From contig VFZD01000004.1 of the NCBI GenBank assembly GCA_016871295.1, positions 1 through 46,043 of the forward strand: a stretch of DNA of 46,043 nt, in the 5' to 3' direction. Shown here in pieces: positions 16,029 through 25,078 of this stretch. Source of the stretch: Actinomycetota bacterium (GTDB lineage: Bacteria > Actinomycetota > Acidimicrobiia > Acidimicrobiales > Ilumatobacteraceae). The position numbers and the translations under genes are program-made. The notes beneath the pieces were generated by a model. The model made no database searches. It was not told where the DNA came from and saw nothing but the letters and a program-made list of their open reading frames with translations. Each line of letters begins with the position of its first letter. Position 1 is the first letter of the stretch.

Positions 16029-16787
16029 ATGAACGGATCATTTCTTTCGAACGGCATCACCATCGCGCGCTATCTCGCCAAACCCACGGGCAAAGCGGGC
16101 GCCGTTCCGGGAATGTTGCTTTGCCACGGTTTTCCCGTGGCGATGAACGACGCCCGCCACTCGGCGAGCACTTTTCCCGAACTCATCGATCGCGTCGCCA
16201 ACGAATTGGGTTGGGCGGCGATGACGTTCACATTTCGCGGTTGCGGCGGCAGCGGCGGAGATTTTTCGATGCAAGGTTGGATCGACGACCTTCGTTCGGC
16301 GATCGATCATCTCGTCGAGCAAGCCACGCCGAGTGGTGTTTGGCTCGCGGGCACCAACACCGGCGCGTCGCTCGCTCTCTGTGCGGCGGCCGACGATCCG
16401 CGGATCAACGGTTGCGCGCTTCTCGGCCCCCGCGCCGACTTCGACGATTGGGCCGCCCAACCGCGGCGTTTCTTGGAACATGTGCGTGAAGTTGGCGCGA
16501 TTCACAAACCAAAGTTTCCCGAGTCGTTCGACGAGTGGTCGCGCGAACTGCGGCGCTTCAGACCCACCGATGCCGCTCGACGATTCGCACCGCGACCGTT
16601 GTTGTTGCTGCACGGCGACGACGACGAAGCCGTGCCGAGCGCCGACTCGCGGGTGTTGGCCGAGGCGCACGGATCGGCAGAAATTCAGGTGATTCCCGGT
16701 GCGGGCCACCGCTTGCGTCACGATCCGCGGGCGATCGCCGTCCTGTTGGGTTGGTTGGACCGCCAACGATCCAACATGTCAGATTAA
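16029..16787 (+). CDS. Alpha/beta hydrolase-fold protein lacking the nucleophilic serine
   Basis: A 252-residue alpha/beta hydrolase-fold protein. The fold landmarks are LLCHGFPVAMND, MTFTFRGCGGSGGDFSMQGW and, at the nucleophile elbow, GVWLAGTNTGASLAL. The elbow reads G-T-N-T-G in place of G-x-S-x-G, so the serine nucleophile is replaced by asparagine. The acid (LLHGDDDEAVP) and histidine (VIPGAGHRLRHDP) positions are kept. It is therefore either a non-hydrolytic member of the fold or uses another chemistry. Its TAA stop overlaps the stop of the convergent galE (shared TTAA). Confidence 0.85.
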   Translation: MNGSFLSNGITIARYLAKPTGKAGAVPGMLLCHGFPVAMNDARHSASTFPELIDRVANELGWAAMTFTFRGCGGSGGDFSMQGWIDDLRSAIDHLVEQATPSGVWLAGTNTGASLALCAAADDPRINGCALLGPRADFDDWAAQPRRFLEHVREVGAIHKPKFPESFDEWSRELRRFRPTDAARRFAPRPLLLLHGDDDEAVPSADSRVLAEAHGSAEIQVIPGAGHRLRHDPRAIAVLLGWLDRQRSNMSD

Positions 16788-17779
16788 TTTCCTCGGCGAT
16801 ATCCGTTCGGGTGGGTGCGATGCCATTCGTATGCCGACTCGATGATCTCGGGCAATCCGCGCGCCGCCTTCCAACCGAGTTTCTTTTCGGCCAAGCGCGC
16901 ATCGGCAAAAACACTGATCGGGTCGCCGGCACGACGAGCCGCGATTCGATACGGCACTTTTTTTCGCGAAATCTTTTCGGCAAGGTCGATCACCTGCATC
17001 ACCGAGGTGCCCGACCCGGTGCCGATATTGCAGACCAGCGTCTCACCGCCAGACTCGAGATAGTCGAGCGCCTTAACATGGGCGACGGCCAGATCTTCGA
17101 CGTGAATGTAGTCGCGCACCCCGGTGCCATCTGGGGTCGGGTAGTCGTTGCCGAAAATCTCGAGTTTGAAATCTTTGTCGAGCAGCGCCCGCATCACCTG
17201 CGGCACCAAGTTCTGCGAACTCGACCAGTCCTCACCGATTCTGTTGTCTTTGCTCGCTCCCGCGGCGTTGAAGTATCGCAAGCTCACCGATCGCAACCGA
17301 CAGTCGGTGTTCTGTGAGAACGCACCCAGAAGCTTTTCAACGGCGAGTTTTGTTTCTGCATAGACGCTCTCGGGCTTCGTCGGGTCGCTTTCGGTGACGG
17401 GCATCGACAGCGGCGTGCCATAGACGGCGGCAGACGACGAGAACACGAACTTGTCGACGCGTTGCTCGGTCAAGACATCCAACATTTTCTCGGTCGACGC
17501 CACATTGTTGTTCCAATATTTCTCGGGTTCGAGCATCGACTCGCCGACGGCCTTGTAGGCGGCGAAATGAATCACGCTTGAGACCCCTTTGTCGCCACAA
17601 ATCTTGGCGACGAGACCCTGGTCGGCGACGTCCCCGACGATCAACTCGGCGTCGATCACCGCCTCGCGATTGCCCCTCTCGAGCGTGTCGAGCACCACTA
17701 CTTTTCTGCCCGAAGATCGCAACGCTCGCACGGTGTGGGCGCCGATATATCCGGCGCCACCAGTGACCAGAACCGTCAC
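16784..17779 (-). CDS. galE: UDP-glucose 4-epimerase
   Basis: A 331-residue extended SDR enzyme. It shows the NAD-binding GGAGYIGAH, the IHFAAYKAVGES segment, the catalytic SSSAAVYG and YAETK (Tyr and Lys; usually YGxSK/YGxTK), SLRYFNAAGA, and PDGTGVRDYIHVEDLA, which is diagnostic for GalE. It interconverts UDP-glucose and UDP-galactose for surface glycans. The ATG at 17779 overlaps the stop of the upstream HhH-GPD gene by four bases. The 3' end shares bases with the convergent hydrolase stop. Confidence 0.97.
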   Translation of the reverse strand: MTVLVTGGAGYIGAHTVRALRSSGRKVVVLDTLERGNREAVIDAELIVGDVADQGLVAKICGDKGVSSVIHFAAYKAVGESMLEPEKYWNNNVASTEKMLDVLTEQRVDKFVFSSSAAVYGTPLSMPVTESDPTKPESVYAETKLAVEKLLGAFSQNTDCRLRSVSLRYFNAAGASKDNRIGEDWSSSQNLVPQVMRALLDKDFKLEIFGNDYPTPDGTGVRDYIHVEDLAVAHVKALDYLESGGETLVCNIGTGSGTSVMQVIDLAEKISRKKVPYRIAARRAGDPISVFADARLAEKKLGWKAARGLPEIIESAYEWHRTHPNGYRRGN

Positions 17780-18375
17780 TTCTTTGGCCTCTTCAGCGGT
17801 CGATCTTGTTTGTCTTGTTCACGCGCGCGTTGAACCTGTTTGTAGCCCCGAACCTTGAGCAATGTCGCCGCAGAATATATGTCTGCCACCGACCTTGGTC
17901 GATGGTCTGAAAAAACTCCCGCGTATCTTTTCCAGTTCTTCGGACGAACCCTGAAGCGCTTGCCGAGCAACGCGATGAAGATCTCAGATTTTTCTTGGCC
18001 GAAGCCCGGCAATTTGCGCAACCTGGCGATCAACACCTTGGCGTCGTCCACGTCTTTCCATACATTGGCCCCTTTGCCGTCGTAGTCGGCGTCGAGCGCG
18101 ACGCACAACTGGTGAATTCGCGTCGCCATCGAACGCGGAAACCGGTGGATCGCCGGCTTCTCCGAGCAGACGGCAACGAACTTTTCGACGTCCATCGAGG
18201 CGATTCGTTTGGCGTTCAAATGCCCGAGCCTCGTGCGGATCGTGTGCGGCCCGGTGAACGCCCATTCCATTGGCACCTGTTGGTCGAGCAACATTCCGAT
18301 CATCAGCGCGGTGCCGTCGCGATTCAACAGGGCGTCGGCACTCGTATTGCCCGTGATATACAGCGTGCGCGTCAT
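17776..18375 (-). CDS. HhH-GPD superfamily protein (TIGR03252-type)
   Basis: A 199-residue protein of the helix-hairpin-helix base-excision glycosylase superfamily. The N-terminal part LMIGMLLDQQVPMEWAFTGP corresponds to the QQ-containing helix of glycosylases. RLRKLPGFGQEKSEIFIALLGKRF is the helix-hairpin-helix followed by a position where an active enzyme has its catalytic residue. It fits the actinobacterial family annotated as TIGR03252, whose activity is unproven. The C-terminus is very basic, fitting DNA contact. It overlaps both aceE (upstream) and galE (downstream) by four bases, so it is in the middle of a translationally coupled trio. Confidence 0.85.
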   Translation of the reverse strand: MTRTLYITGNTSADALLNRDGTALMIGMLLDQQVPMEWAFTGPHTIRTRLGHLNAKRIASMDVEKFVAVCSEKPAIHRFPRSMATRIHQLCVALDADYDGKGANVWKDVDDAKVLIARLRKLPGFGQEKSEIFIALLGKRFRVRPKNWKRYAGVFSDHRPRSVADIYSAATLLKVRGYKQVQRAREQDKQDRPLKRPKK

Positions 18376-21065
18376 TGATTGAGAGAAAACTCGACTTCTG
18401 GGTCGATTCCGTGGCGCTGAATCGCCTCGGTCACCGCCTCAGATTTGATTTCGCCCGCCTTTGCCAACTCGTGCAGCACGGCCACGACGATATGTGGCGC
18501 GTCGATTTCGAAATGACGGCGCAACGCCGCGCGAGTGTCACTGCGCCCCATGCCGTCGGTGCCGAGCGGCGTGAAGGTTCGGTTTGGCACGAAGCGCGCG
18601 ACCTGCTCGGGCACGATTCGCATGAAGTCGCTCACCGCCACGATCGGTCCCTGACCACCGTCGAGAAGTTCGGTCACCAGCGGTTTTCGTTCTTGTTGTT
18701 CGGGGTGAAGTCGGTTGTAACGCTCGACTTCGATCGCCTGGTCGCGCAACGCCTTGTAGGAGGTCGCCGACCAGAGTTCGCAACCCACCGAATATCTCTC
18801 GAGCAATTCCGCTGCCGCTGCGCTCGCCGCCGAGTGCGCCGAACCCGAAAACAAAATCGTCGTCTTCAGTTGCGCCTCGGGTGCGGGCTTCCACAGATAA
18901 AGACCCTGCATAATCTGTCGCGAGATGTCGGAAATTTTCGGCATCTCGGGCATCGGATAGTTCTCGTTGTAAAGAGTCAGGTAACAGAAAACATCGTTGG
19001 GTGCATCGCCATACATTTCTTTGATGCCTTCGCGCACGATCGTCGCGACCTCGTAGGCGAACGCCGGGTCGTAGGCCCGACATGCGGGCACGGTGCTCGC
19101 CAAAACCAACGAATGACCGTCTTGATGTTGCAGGCCTTCACCGTGCAGGGTCGTTCTGCCGGCGGTCGCGCCCAACAAGAAACCGCGAGTCCGAGCGTCG
19201 GCTGCCTGCCAAATCAAATCGCCGACGCGTTGAAAGCCGAACATCGAGTAAAACGTGTAAAACGGCACCATTGGCACGCCGCGAGTCGCATGGCTCGTGC
19301 CCGCGGCGATGAAACTCGCCAAACTCCCAGCCTCGGTGATGCCCTCTTCAAGAATCTGGCCGTCGCTTGCCTCGGCGTATCTCAACAACATGTCGTGGTC
19401 GACGGGCTCGTACTTCTGGCCCTGCGACGCATAGATCTTGAGTTCGCGAAACAGCGAGTCCATACCGAAGGTGCGCGCCTCGTCGGGAATAATCGGCACG
19501 ACCCGCTCGCCGAAAACTTCATCGCGAGCCAAATTGCGCAACAACCTCGTGAACACCATCGTCGTGCTGACACTTTGGTCGCCGCTTCCGTTTTCAAACT
19601 CGGTGAACACGGCGTCACTGGGCAAACTCATCGGCTTGCGGATGTTCGTCGTGCGTCGCGGCATCACGCCACCCAGCGCCCGACGGCGCTCGATCATGTA
19701 TTGATACTCGACGCTGTCGATCGGCGGTCGGTAGTAGGGCGGGTCATCGGCTTCGAGATCTGCATCTGAAATTTCTTCGTTCAGGTGCAGGCGATCGCGC
19801 AGTTTTCGCAACTGGGCATTCGTCATCTTTTTGATCTGGTGCGTCGCGTTTCGGCCCTCGATGTCGTCGCCGAGCGTCCATCCCTTTATCGTCTTGCACA
19901 AGATCGCCGTTGGTCGACCCGAACCCGCGTTCTCGGTGGCGGCGCGATACGCCGCGTAGAGCTTGCGATAGTCGTGACCGCCGCGGGGCAGGTTCTGCAG
20001 GTCTTCGTCCGAAAGATGGCTGACCATCTCGCGCAGGCGCGGGTCGGGTCCGAAAAAGTTCTCGCGAATATAGTTGCCGTCCTCGACCGTGTAGCGCTGA
20101 AACTCGCCGTCGACCGTCGTGTTCATCTTGTTCAGCAACACACCCGAGGTGTCGCGGGCCAGCAGTTCGTCCCACTTCGAGCCCCAGATCACCTTGATCA
20201 CATTCCATCCCGCACCGCGGAAGGTCGCCTCGAGTTCCTGGATTATCTTTCCGTTGCCGCGCACCGGCCCGTCGAGGCGTTGCAAGTTGCAGTTCACGAC
20301 GAACACGAGGTTGTCGAGATGTTCGCGAGCAGCGAGAGAAATCGAACCCAAAGTCTCTGGTTCATCGCATTCGCCGTCGCCGAGAAACGCCCACACCCGG
20401 CTCGCCGAAGTGTCATCGAGTTTGCGGTTCAACAAATATCTGTTGAACCTCGCCTGATATAGGGCGGTAAGCGGGCCGAGACCCATCGACACCGTCGGGA
20501 ACTCCCAAAACTCGGGCATCAAACGCGGGTGCGGATAACTCGACAGACCGCGACCGCCGCGACCAATTTCGCGTCTGAACGAATCTAGGTCGTCTTCGTT
20601 GAGGCGACGCTCGAGAAATGCGCGAGCATAAACGCCGGGTGCCGCGTGTCCCTGAAAATAAACGTGGTCTCCGGGCGTGCCGTTGTCTTTGCCCCTGAAA
20701 AAGTGGTTGAATCCGATTTCATACAGGCTCGCCGACGACGCGAACGTCGAGAGGTGGCCACCGATGCCCTCGGCTTTCGTGTTTGCGCGAACCACCATGA
20801 CGGCGGCATTCCAACGAATGTACGCGCGAATTCTTCGCTCCAAATGTTCGTCGCCGGGGAACCACGGTTCAAATTCAGCCGAAATGCTGTTGATGTATGG
20901 CGTCGAGACCGTCGCCGGAAAACTCACCTGGCTCGCGCGGGCACGCTCCAAAAGTCGCGACAGCAAATATCTGGCGCGCGTCTTGCCTTGGACTTCGACC
21001 ACCGCGTCGAGCGAGTCGAGCCATTCTTCGGTCTCACCCGGGTCGGTGTCGGGCAGTTGATGCAT
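18372..21065 (-). CDS. aceE: Pyruvate dehydrogenase E1, homodimeric type
   Basis: About 897 residues, the usual length. Landmarks include HLSTFASSASLYEIGFNHFF, HVYFQGHAAPGVYARAFLE, the thiamine-diphosphate motif GDGE...N (FLGDGECDEPET, then FVVNCNLQRLDGPVRGNGKI) and the C-terminal region with PFYTFYSMFGFQRVGD and TTLHGEGLQHQDGHS. It decarboxylates pyruvate and acetylates the lipoyl arm of E2. The E2 and E3 partners are encoded at 31621-34506. I chose the ATG at 21065 (MHQLPDTDPGETEEW), preceded by GGA; a GTG at 21083 would add six residues. It heads the aceE / HhH-GPD / galE series. Confidence 0.97.
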   Translation of the reverse strand: MHQLPDTDPGETEEWLDSLDAVVEVQGKTRARYLLSRLLERARASQVSFPATVSTPYINSISAEFEPWFPGDEHLERRIRAYIRWNAAVMVVRANTKAEGIGGHLSTFASSASLYEIGFNHFFRGKDNGTPGDHVYFQGHAAPGVYARAFLERRLNEDDLDSFRREIGRGGRGLSSYPHPRLMPEFWEFPTVSMGLGPLTALYQARFNRYLLNRKLDDTSASRVWAFLGDGECDEPETLGSISLAAREHLDNLVFVVNCNLQRLDGPVRGNGKIIQELEATFRGAGWNVIKVIWGSKWDELLARDTSGVLLNKMNTTVDGEFQRYTVEDGNYIRENFFGPDPRLREMVSHLSDEDLQNLPRGGHDYRKLYAAYRAATENAGSGRPTAILCKTIKGWTLGDDIEGRNATHQIKKMTNAQLRKLRDRLHLNEEISDADLEADDPPYYRPPIDSVEYQYMIERRRALGGVMPRRTTNIRKPMSLPSDAVFTEFENGSGDQSVSTTMVFTRLLRNLARDEVFGERVVPIIPDEARTFGMDSLFRELKIYASQGQKYEPVDHDMLLRYAEASDGQILEEGITEAGSLASFIAAGTSHATRGVPMVPFYTFYSMFGFQRVGDLIWQAADARTRGFLLGATAGRTTLHGEGLQHQDGHSLVLASTVPACRAYDPAFAYEVATIVREGIKEMYGDAPNDVFCYLTLYNENYPMPEMPKISDISRQIMQGLYLWKPAPEAQLKTTILFSGSAHSAASAAAAELLERYSVGCELWSATSYKALRDQAIEVERYNRLHPEQQERKPLVTELLDGGQGPIVAVSDFMRIVPEQVARFVPNRTFTPLGTDGMGRSDTRAALRRHFEIDAPHIVVAVLHELAKAGEIKSEAVTEAIQRHGIDPEVEFSLNQ

Positions 21066-21163
21066 TGATCCGTCGAACAGCACATGGCTATTCTCGCAGA
21101 TTTTTTTGATGGTTCACAGATGTATGTCGCTATTCACCTTTTGTTTGCGCAAGTATTGAGTAG

Positions 21164-21601
21164 ATGTCGATTGTTATCTATACGGATGGCGCGTGTTCGG
21201 GCAACCCCGGGCCGGGCGGGTGGGCATGGGCGATCGCGCCGACGGGCAAAGCGAAAGGTTCTGGCGGCGAACCAAACACCACCAACCAGCGGATGGAATT
21301 GCTCGCCGTGATCAATGCCTTGCGAACTTATTCCGATGCCGCGGGGCCGATCGAAATCGTCTCCGACAGCACCTACGTCGTGCATTGCTTCCGCGACAAA
21401 TGGTGGATGGGCTGGCAGCGTCGCGGTTGGAAAAACTCGCAACGCCAGCCGGTTGCCAACCGTGATCTGTGGGAACCGCTCATCGAATTGGTCACGAGCC
21501 GCGACGATGTTTCTTTCACCTGGGTGAAAGCCCACGACGGCGATCCGATGAACGAACTAGTCGACCAACTCGCGGTCAACGCCTCGCTCAGCGTCAGATA
21601 A
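21164..21601 (+). CDS. rnhA: Ribonuclease HI
   Basis: A 145-residue single-domain enzyme. The four metal-binding carboxylates are in place: Asp in YTDGACSGNPGPGGW, Glu in NQRMELLAVINAL, Asp in VSDSTYVV and Asp in NELVDQLAV. The WVKAHDGDPMNE segment holds the flexible catalytic histidine. It cleaves the RNA strand of RNA:DNA hybrids. It starts at an ATG, 98 bases from the divergent aceE start. The SDR gene follows after about 110 bases. Confidence 0.96.
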   Translation: MSIVIYTDGACSGNPGPGGWAWAIAPTGKAKGSGGEPNTTNQRMELLAVINALRTYSDAAGPIEIVSDSTYVVHCFRDKWWMGWQRRGWKNSQRQPVANRDLWEPLIELVTSRDDVSFTWVKAHDGDPMNELVDQLAVNASLSVR

Positions 21602-21711
21602 CTTCGTCGGCGACTGCGCTGTCATGCGCCGTGACATGCCGAGACGCGCGATCTCGACTGGCGTGCGCACAAGTTGCCGATTTGCAATGTGATTGCCTAG
21701 TGTGCTTAGCC

Positions 21712-22488
21712 ATGGAGATCAAAGGTGTAAGTGCAATCGTCACGGGTGGCGCATCAGGTATCGGCGCGGCGGTGGCAAGAATGCTCGCCGATCGCGGCGC
21801 GAAGGTTGTCATTGCCGATCTGCAAGAAGACAAGGGCAAGGCGCTTGCCAAAGAAATCGGCGGCGCATTCTGCAAGGTCGATGTGACCAACACCCAAGAC
21901 ATCATCAACGCCACCGAGATGGCCAAGTCGATGGGTCCGGTCCGCGTGCTCGTCAACTCGGCGGGCATCGGTTGGGCGCAACGAACCGTGGGCAAGGGCG
22001 GCACCTATGAGTCGGCCGCCAATCTCGACGCGTTCAAGCGCGTGATCGCGATCAACCTCGTCGGTTCGTTCGACTGCATTCGCATCGTCGGCACGGCGAT
22101 GAGCACGACCGAACCACTCGAACACGGCGAGCGGGGAGCGATCGTCAACATCGCCTCGGTCGCCGCATACGACGGTCAAATCGGTCAGGCCTCGTACTCG
22201 GCCTCGAAGGGCGGCGTCGTCGGCATGACTCTGCCCGTCGCGCGCGACCTCGCCGCCATCGGTGTCCGCGTCAACACGGTGGCACCCGGCTTGATCGACA
22301 CTCCGATATATGGCACGGGCGACGCCAGCAACGCCTTCAAGGCGAACCTCGAGAAAGGCGTTTTGTTTCCGCATCGCCTCGGCGCACCGCAAGAACTCGC
22401 GTCGATGGTCGTCGAGTGCATCACCAACAGTTATATGAACGCCGAATCGATTCGCGTCGACGGTGGCATTCGCATGCCGCCCAAGTGA
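21712..22488 (+). CDS. Short-chain dehydrogenase (3-hydroxyacyl-CoA dehydrogenase-like)
   Basis: A 258-residue classical SDR. It has the NAD-binding TGGASGIGAAVAR, an acidic residue at the end of strand 2 (VVIADLQ) that selects NAD(H), NSAGIGWA, the catalytic serine in NIASVAAYDG, YSASKGG (Tyr and Lys) and the VNTVAPGLIDTP loop. The pattern resembles human HSD17B10-type 3-hydroxyacyl-CoA dehydrogenases. The ATG at 21712 (MEIKGVSAIVTGG) is clear; longer frames run into rnhA. The DUF3445 gene begins right after. Confidence 0.93.
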   Translation: MEIKGVSAIVTGGASGIGAAVARMLADRGAKVVIADLQEDKGKALAKEIGGAFCKVDVTNTQDIINATEMAKSMGPVRVLVNSAGIGWAQRTVGKGGTYESAANLDAFKRVIAINLVGSFDCIRIVGTAMSTTEPLEHGERGAIVNIASVAAYDGQIGQASYSASKGGVVGMTLPVARDLAAIGVRVNTVAPGLIDTPIYGTGDASNAFKANLEKGVLFPHRLGAPQELASMVVECITNSYMNAESIRVDGGIRMPPK

Positions 22489-22492
22489 CGAA

Positions 22493-23410
22493 TTGATTCT
22501 TGTGGTTGGCACCCACTTCACACATCGCCACCCGTTCACACCGTTCGACGAGGCGCCGCCGCGCGAAGCAGATTCATTCGTGGCGATGCCGATACCCGAG
22601 GCGATTTTGCCCCAGGTCGTCGGCGAAAATTTTCGTCATCGCCTCGGCACATTCGCCTTGGATTTATCCGACTGGTTGCCGAAGGACTCAGAGACCAGCC
22701 TGACGATCGATCTGAAACGCAAACTTTTGAAGAGTCGTCGCCCCGAAGTCGTCGCCGTGTTGCCGGGTGGCGAGCAGTGCGCCGAAGAAGCGGCGCAACT
22801 CGTCGGGCGATGGGCGGGCGTCGACATCAAAAGCAGTGGCATCGAAGCCTTGGTCGAGGCGAGTTTGCTCGTCGCCGACGATCTGGCCGTGCTCCAGCCC
22901 GTCAAGCAATCGGGCGGTGACGAGCAACTGTTGTTGACGAGCGCGGTCGTTTGTTGTCCGAGTCGTTGGGTGCTCGCCGAAAAAATGGGCAGGGACATGA
23001 TGCAGGTTCATGCCCCTGTGGCCAAATACGCCGAACATCTCGGGGCTGCGGTCGACAACTACTTCCAGCGCATCGCCGTCGACAAGCCGGTTTGGCGTTC
23101 GAATTGGATCATCCAAGATCACCCCGCGCTTTTCCAGCCGCGTATTCCGGCGTCACCGCTCGTCGACAATCCAAACGACTTGTGGATTCGCATGGAGCGA
23201 CAAACCCTGCGTCGACTGCCCAGAACCGGCGGAGTGTTGTTCACAATTCGCGGATTCCAACAGCCGCTGCCCGAATATCTCGCGCGGAGCAAGACGATCG
23301 CGCAAAACATTCGCACCCTGCTCGAACGGCTTCCCGCCGATGTGGCGCAATACAAATCGGTGCTTCACTATCTCCCGCAAATCGTGCCGTGGATCAACCA
23401 ATACTGTTGA
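22493..23410 (+). CDS. DUF3445 family protein (heme-dependent oxidative N-demethylase-like)
   Basis: About 305 residues. The pattern of the family is visible: HPFTPFDEAPP near the start, the LQPVKQSGGDEQLLLTSAVVCCPSRWVLAEKMGRDMMQVHAPV core, WRSNWIIQDHPALFQP, LWIRMERQTLRRLPRTGGVLFTIRGFQ and a helical tail. Members were described as heme enzymes that demethylate amines; the conserved HAPV histidine and the R/E-rich block are typical. The start is uncertain: TTG at 22493, GTG at 22502, or a GTG at 22463 that overlaps the SDR. I chose 22493, just after the SDR stop, with AAGTGA upstream. Confidence 0.8.
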   Translation: MILVVGTHFTHRHPFTPFDEAPPREADSFVAMPIPEAILPQVVGENFRHRLGTFALDLSDWLPKDSETSLTIDLKRKLLKSRRPEVVAVLPGGEQCAEEAAQLVGRWAGVDIKSSGIEALVEASLLVADDLAVLQPVKQSGGDEQLLLTSAVVCCPSRWVLAEKMGRDMMQVHAPVAKYAEHLGAAVDNYFQRIAVDKPVWRSNWIIQDHPALFQPRIPASPLVDNPNDLWIRMERQTLRRLPRTGGVLFTIRGFQQPLPEYLARSKTIAQNIRTLLERLPADVAQYKSVLHYLPQIVPWINQYC

Positions 23411-23431
23411 TCGCGTCGATCAACGCGGGAG

Positions 23432-24586
23432 TCATCTTGTGTATTCGGCGTTGATGCGAACGTAGCCGTCGGTCAGGTCGCAGCCCCAGACGGTGCTCGA
23501 GGCCGAGCCGGTCTGCAGCGAAACATGAATTCGCACCGTGTCGCTGCGCATGTATTTGCTCAACGCATCAAGACCTTGTTCATCGACTTGTCCGGGGTAC
23601 ACCTCCTGTGATCCGAATCGAATCACGACCTTGTTCGCGTCGATATCCGTCTCGGTGCTGCACTTGCCGACCGCCATCGCCACGCGTCCCCAGTTCGGGT
23701 TGGCACCGTGCACGGCGGTCTTGATCAACGGCGAATTGACGATCGCCTTGGCCACGAGTTTCGCCTGACGCTCATCGCGCGCCGAATCGACGCACACTTC
23801 GATCAGCTTTTCTGCCCCCTCACCATCGCGGGCGACCTGTTGGGTCAGCGAGAGCGCGACTTGATACAGCGCCGACTCGAACGCGTCGAGGTCGACTGCA
23901 CCGGATTTTCCGCTCGCCAAAACGATCGCCGTATCGCTGGTCGAGGTGTCGGCGTCGATCGAAACACAATTGAAGGTTTTGTCGATCACCCGCCTGAAAA
24001 TGTTGTCGAGATCCTTTTTGTCGACCATCGCGTCGGTGAACATCAGGGTTATGAGTGTCGCCATGTTTGGCTCGATCATTTTGATGCCCTTGGCCACGCC
24101 GACGACACGCGCCGTCGAGCCGGCAATCGTCGACTCGGCCGTCTTGTGCCTGGTGTCGGTAGTCATGATTGCGCGCGCGACATCAACCACCGAAGTTTCG
24201 TCGATTGTCGCCGGTATCGCCGCCAGACCGGCTCGAACTTTTTCCATCGGATACTGTCTGCCGATCACGCCGGTCGACGCGATCAGCACTTCATCCTCGG
24301 CGCAGCCGATTTTCTTTGCGACTCCGCTCACGATCTCGCGTGCGTTGCGCATGCCCTCGGCCCCGGTGGCGACATTGGCGTTTTTCGAGATCACGACCAC
24401 GGCCCGCGCCGCGAGTTTGCCGACATGTTCACGGCTGAGAAGCACGCTCGGCCCGGCAAATCGACTCTGGGTGAAAACTCCAGACGCCGCGCATTGCGTG
24501 CGGGCGACGACAAGCGTGAAATCGGTGCTCGAGTCCTTTATGCCGATGTTCGCGACATACGCGCCGAAGCCCTCGGGTAGCCTCAC
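23432..24586 (-). CDS. argJ: Glutamate N-acetyltransferase / amino-acid N-acetyltransferase ArgJ
   Basis: A 384-residue ArgJ. It shows AASGVFTQSRFAGPSV near the start, STGVIGRQYPMEKV, MTTDTRHK, KGIKMIEPNMATLI, the DADTSTSDTAI block and VHGANPNWGRVAMAVGK. The protein self-cleaves before the threonine of the ATML motif; here the motif is ATLI, with the essential threonine kept. It transfers acetyl from acetylornithine to glutamate in arginine synthesis. The start is a GTG at 24586. No other arg gene is adjacent. The downstream end faces the DUF3445 gene. Confidence 0.96.
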   Translation of the reverse strand: MRLPEGFGAYVANIGIKDSSTDFTLVVARTQCAASGVFTQSRFAGPSVLLSREHVGKLAARAVVVISKNANVATGAEGMRNAREIVSGVAKKIGCAEDEVLIASTGVIGRQYPMEKVRAGLAAIPATIDETSVVDVARAIMTTDTRHKTAESTIAGSTARVVGVAKGIKMIEPNMATLITLMFTDAMVDKKDLDNIFRRVIDKTFNCVSIDADTSTSDTAIVLASGKSGAVDLDAFESALYQVALSLTQQVARDGEGAEKLIEVCVDSARDERQAKLVAKAIVNSPLIKTAVHGANPNWGRVAMAVGKCSTETDIDANKVVIRFGSQEVYPGQVDEQGLDALSKYMRSDTVRIHVSLQTGSASSTVWGCDLTDGYVRINAEYTR

Positions 24587-24595
24587 GGATTCGCG

Positions 24596-25069
24596 CTATC
24601 TGTTCGGTGAAAAGTGGTTCGCCAGATTTTCGAGGGTCTTGCGCATATCGCGTTCGTTGTTGCGCACGTAGCCGGCGAGTTTCAGCATCAGTGGCGACTT
24701 GCTGGTGCCGTATGAGAACTGTTCGGTGACCATGGTGCCGCCGTTCGACGGCTCGAGAATGTAACGCCAAACATGTCCGCCGAAATGCCGCCAGGCGATT
24801 CGTTTCGACTCGACGAACTCGACGACCGTATTTGTGATCTTGTATGGCGCACCTTTTTTCATGCTCATTCCGAATTTTGCACCCTGCGAGAGGCGACTTG
24901 GTGCCGAGTCTTTCGGCGCGCGCACCGAACCAGAGCCGTCGATGACCGAGTGCATCGCCGGGTTGGCGAGCAACTCGAAAATTTCTTGTACGCCCGCCGC
25001 CACCAACTTGCTGACTGAAACGATCTTGTTCTTCCTGTCGTGCCCGTCGATCGGGGCCGCCGAGTTCAT
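24596..25069 (-). CDS. SRPBCC (polyketide cyclase/dehydrase-like) protein
   Basis: A 157-residue START/Bet v1-fold protein. The pattern KIVSVSKLVAAGVQEIFELLANPAMHSVIDGSGSV, a GAKFGMSMKKG hairpin, RIAWRHFGGHVWRYILEP and a C-terminal long helix (KLAGYVRNNERDMRKTLENLANHF) is typical of SRPBCC hydrophobic-ligand binders. Ligand unknown. The ATG at 25069 follows the FAD oxidoreductase by nine bases, and argJ starts nine bases after its stop, so it probably shares one transcript with both. Confidence 0.85.
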   Translation of the reverse strand: MNSAAPIDGHDRKNKIVSVSKLVAAGVQEIFELLANPAMHSVIDGSGSVRAPKDSAPSRLSQGAKFGMSMKKGAPYKITNTVVEFVESKRIAWRHFGGHVWRYILEPSNGGTMVTEQFSYGTSKSPLMLKLAGYVRNNERDMRKTLENLANHFSPNR

Positions 25070-25078
25070 GACTCGACG

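Noticed and set aside
18375-19769. A 464-codon plus-strand open frame
   Set aside because: It is antisense to aceE, which has a full-length unambiguous match to its family.
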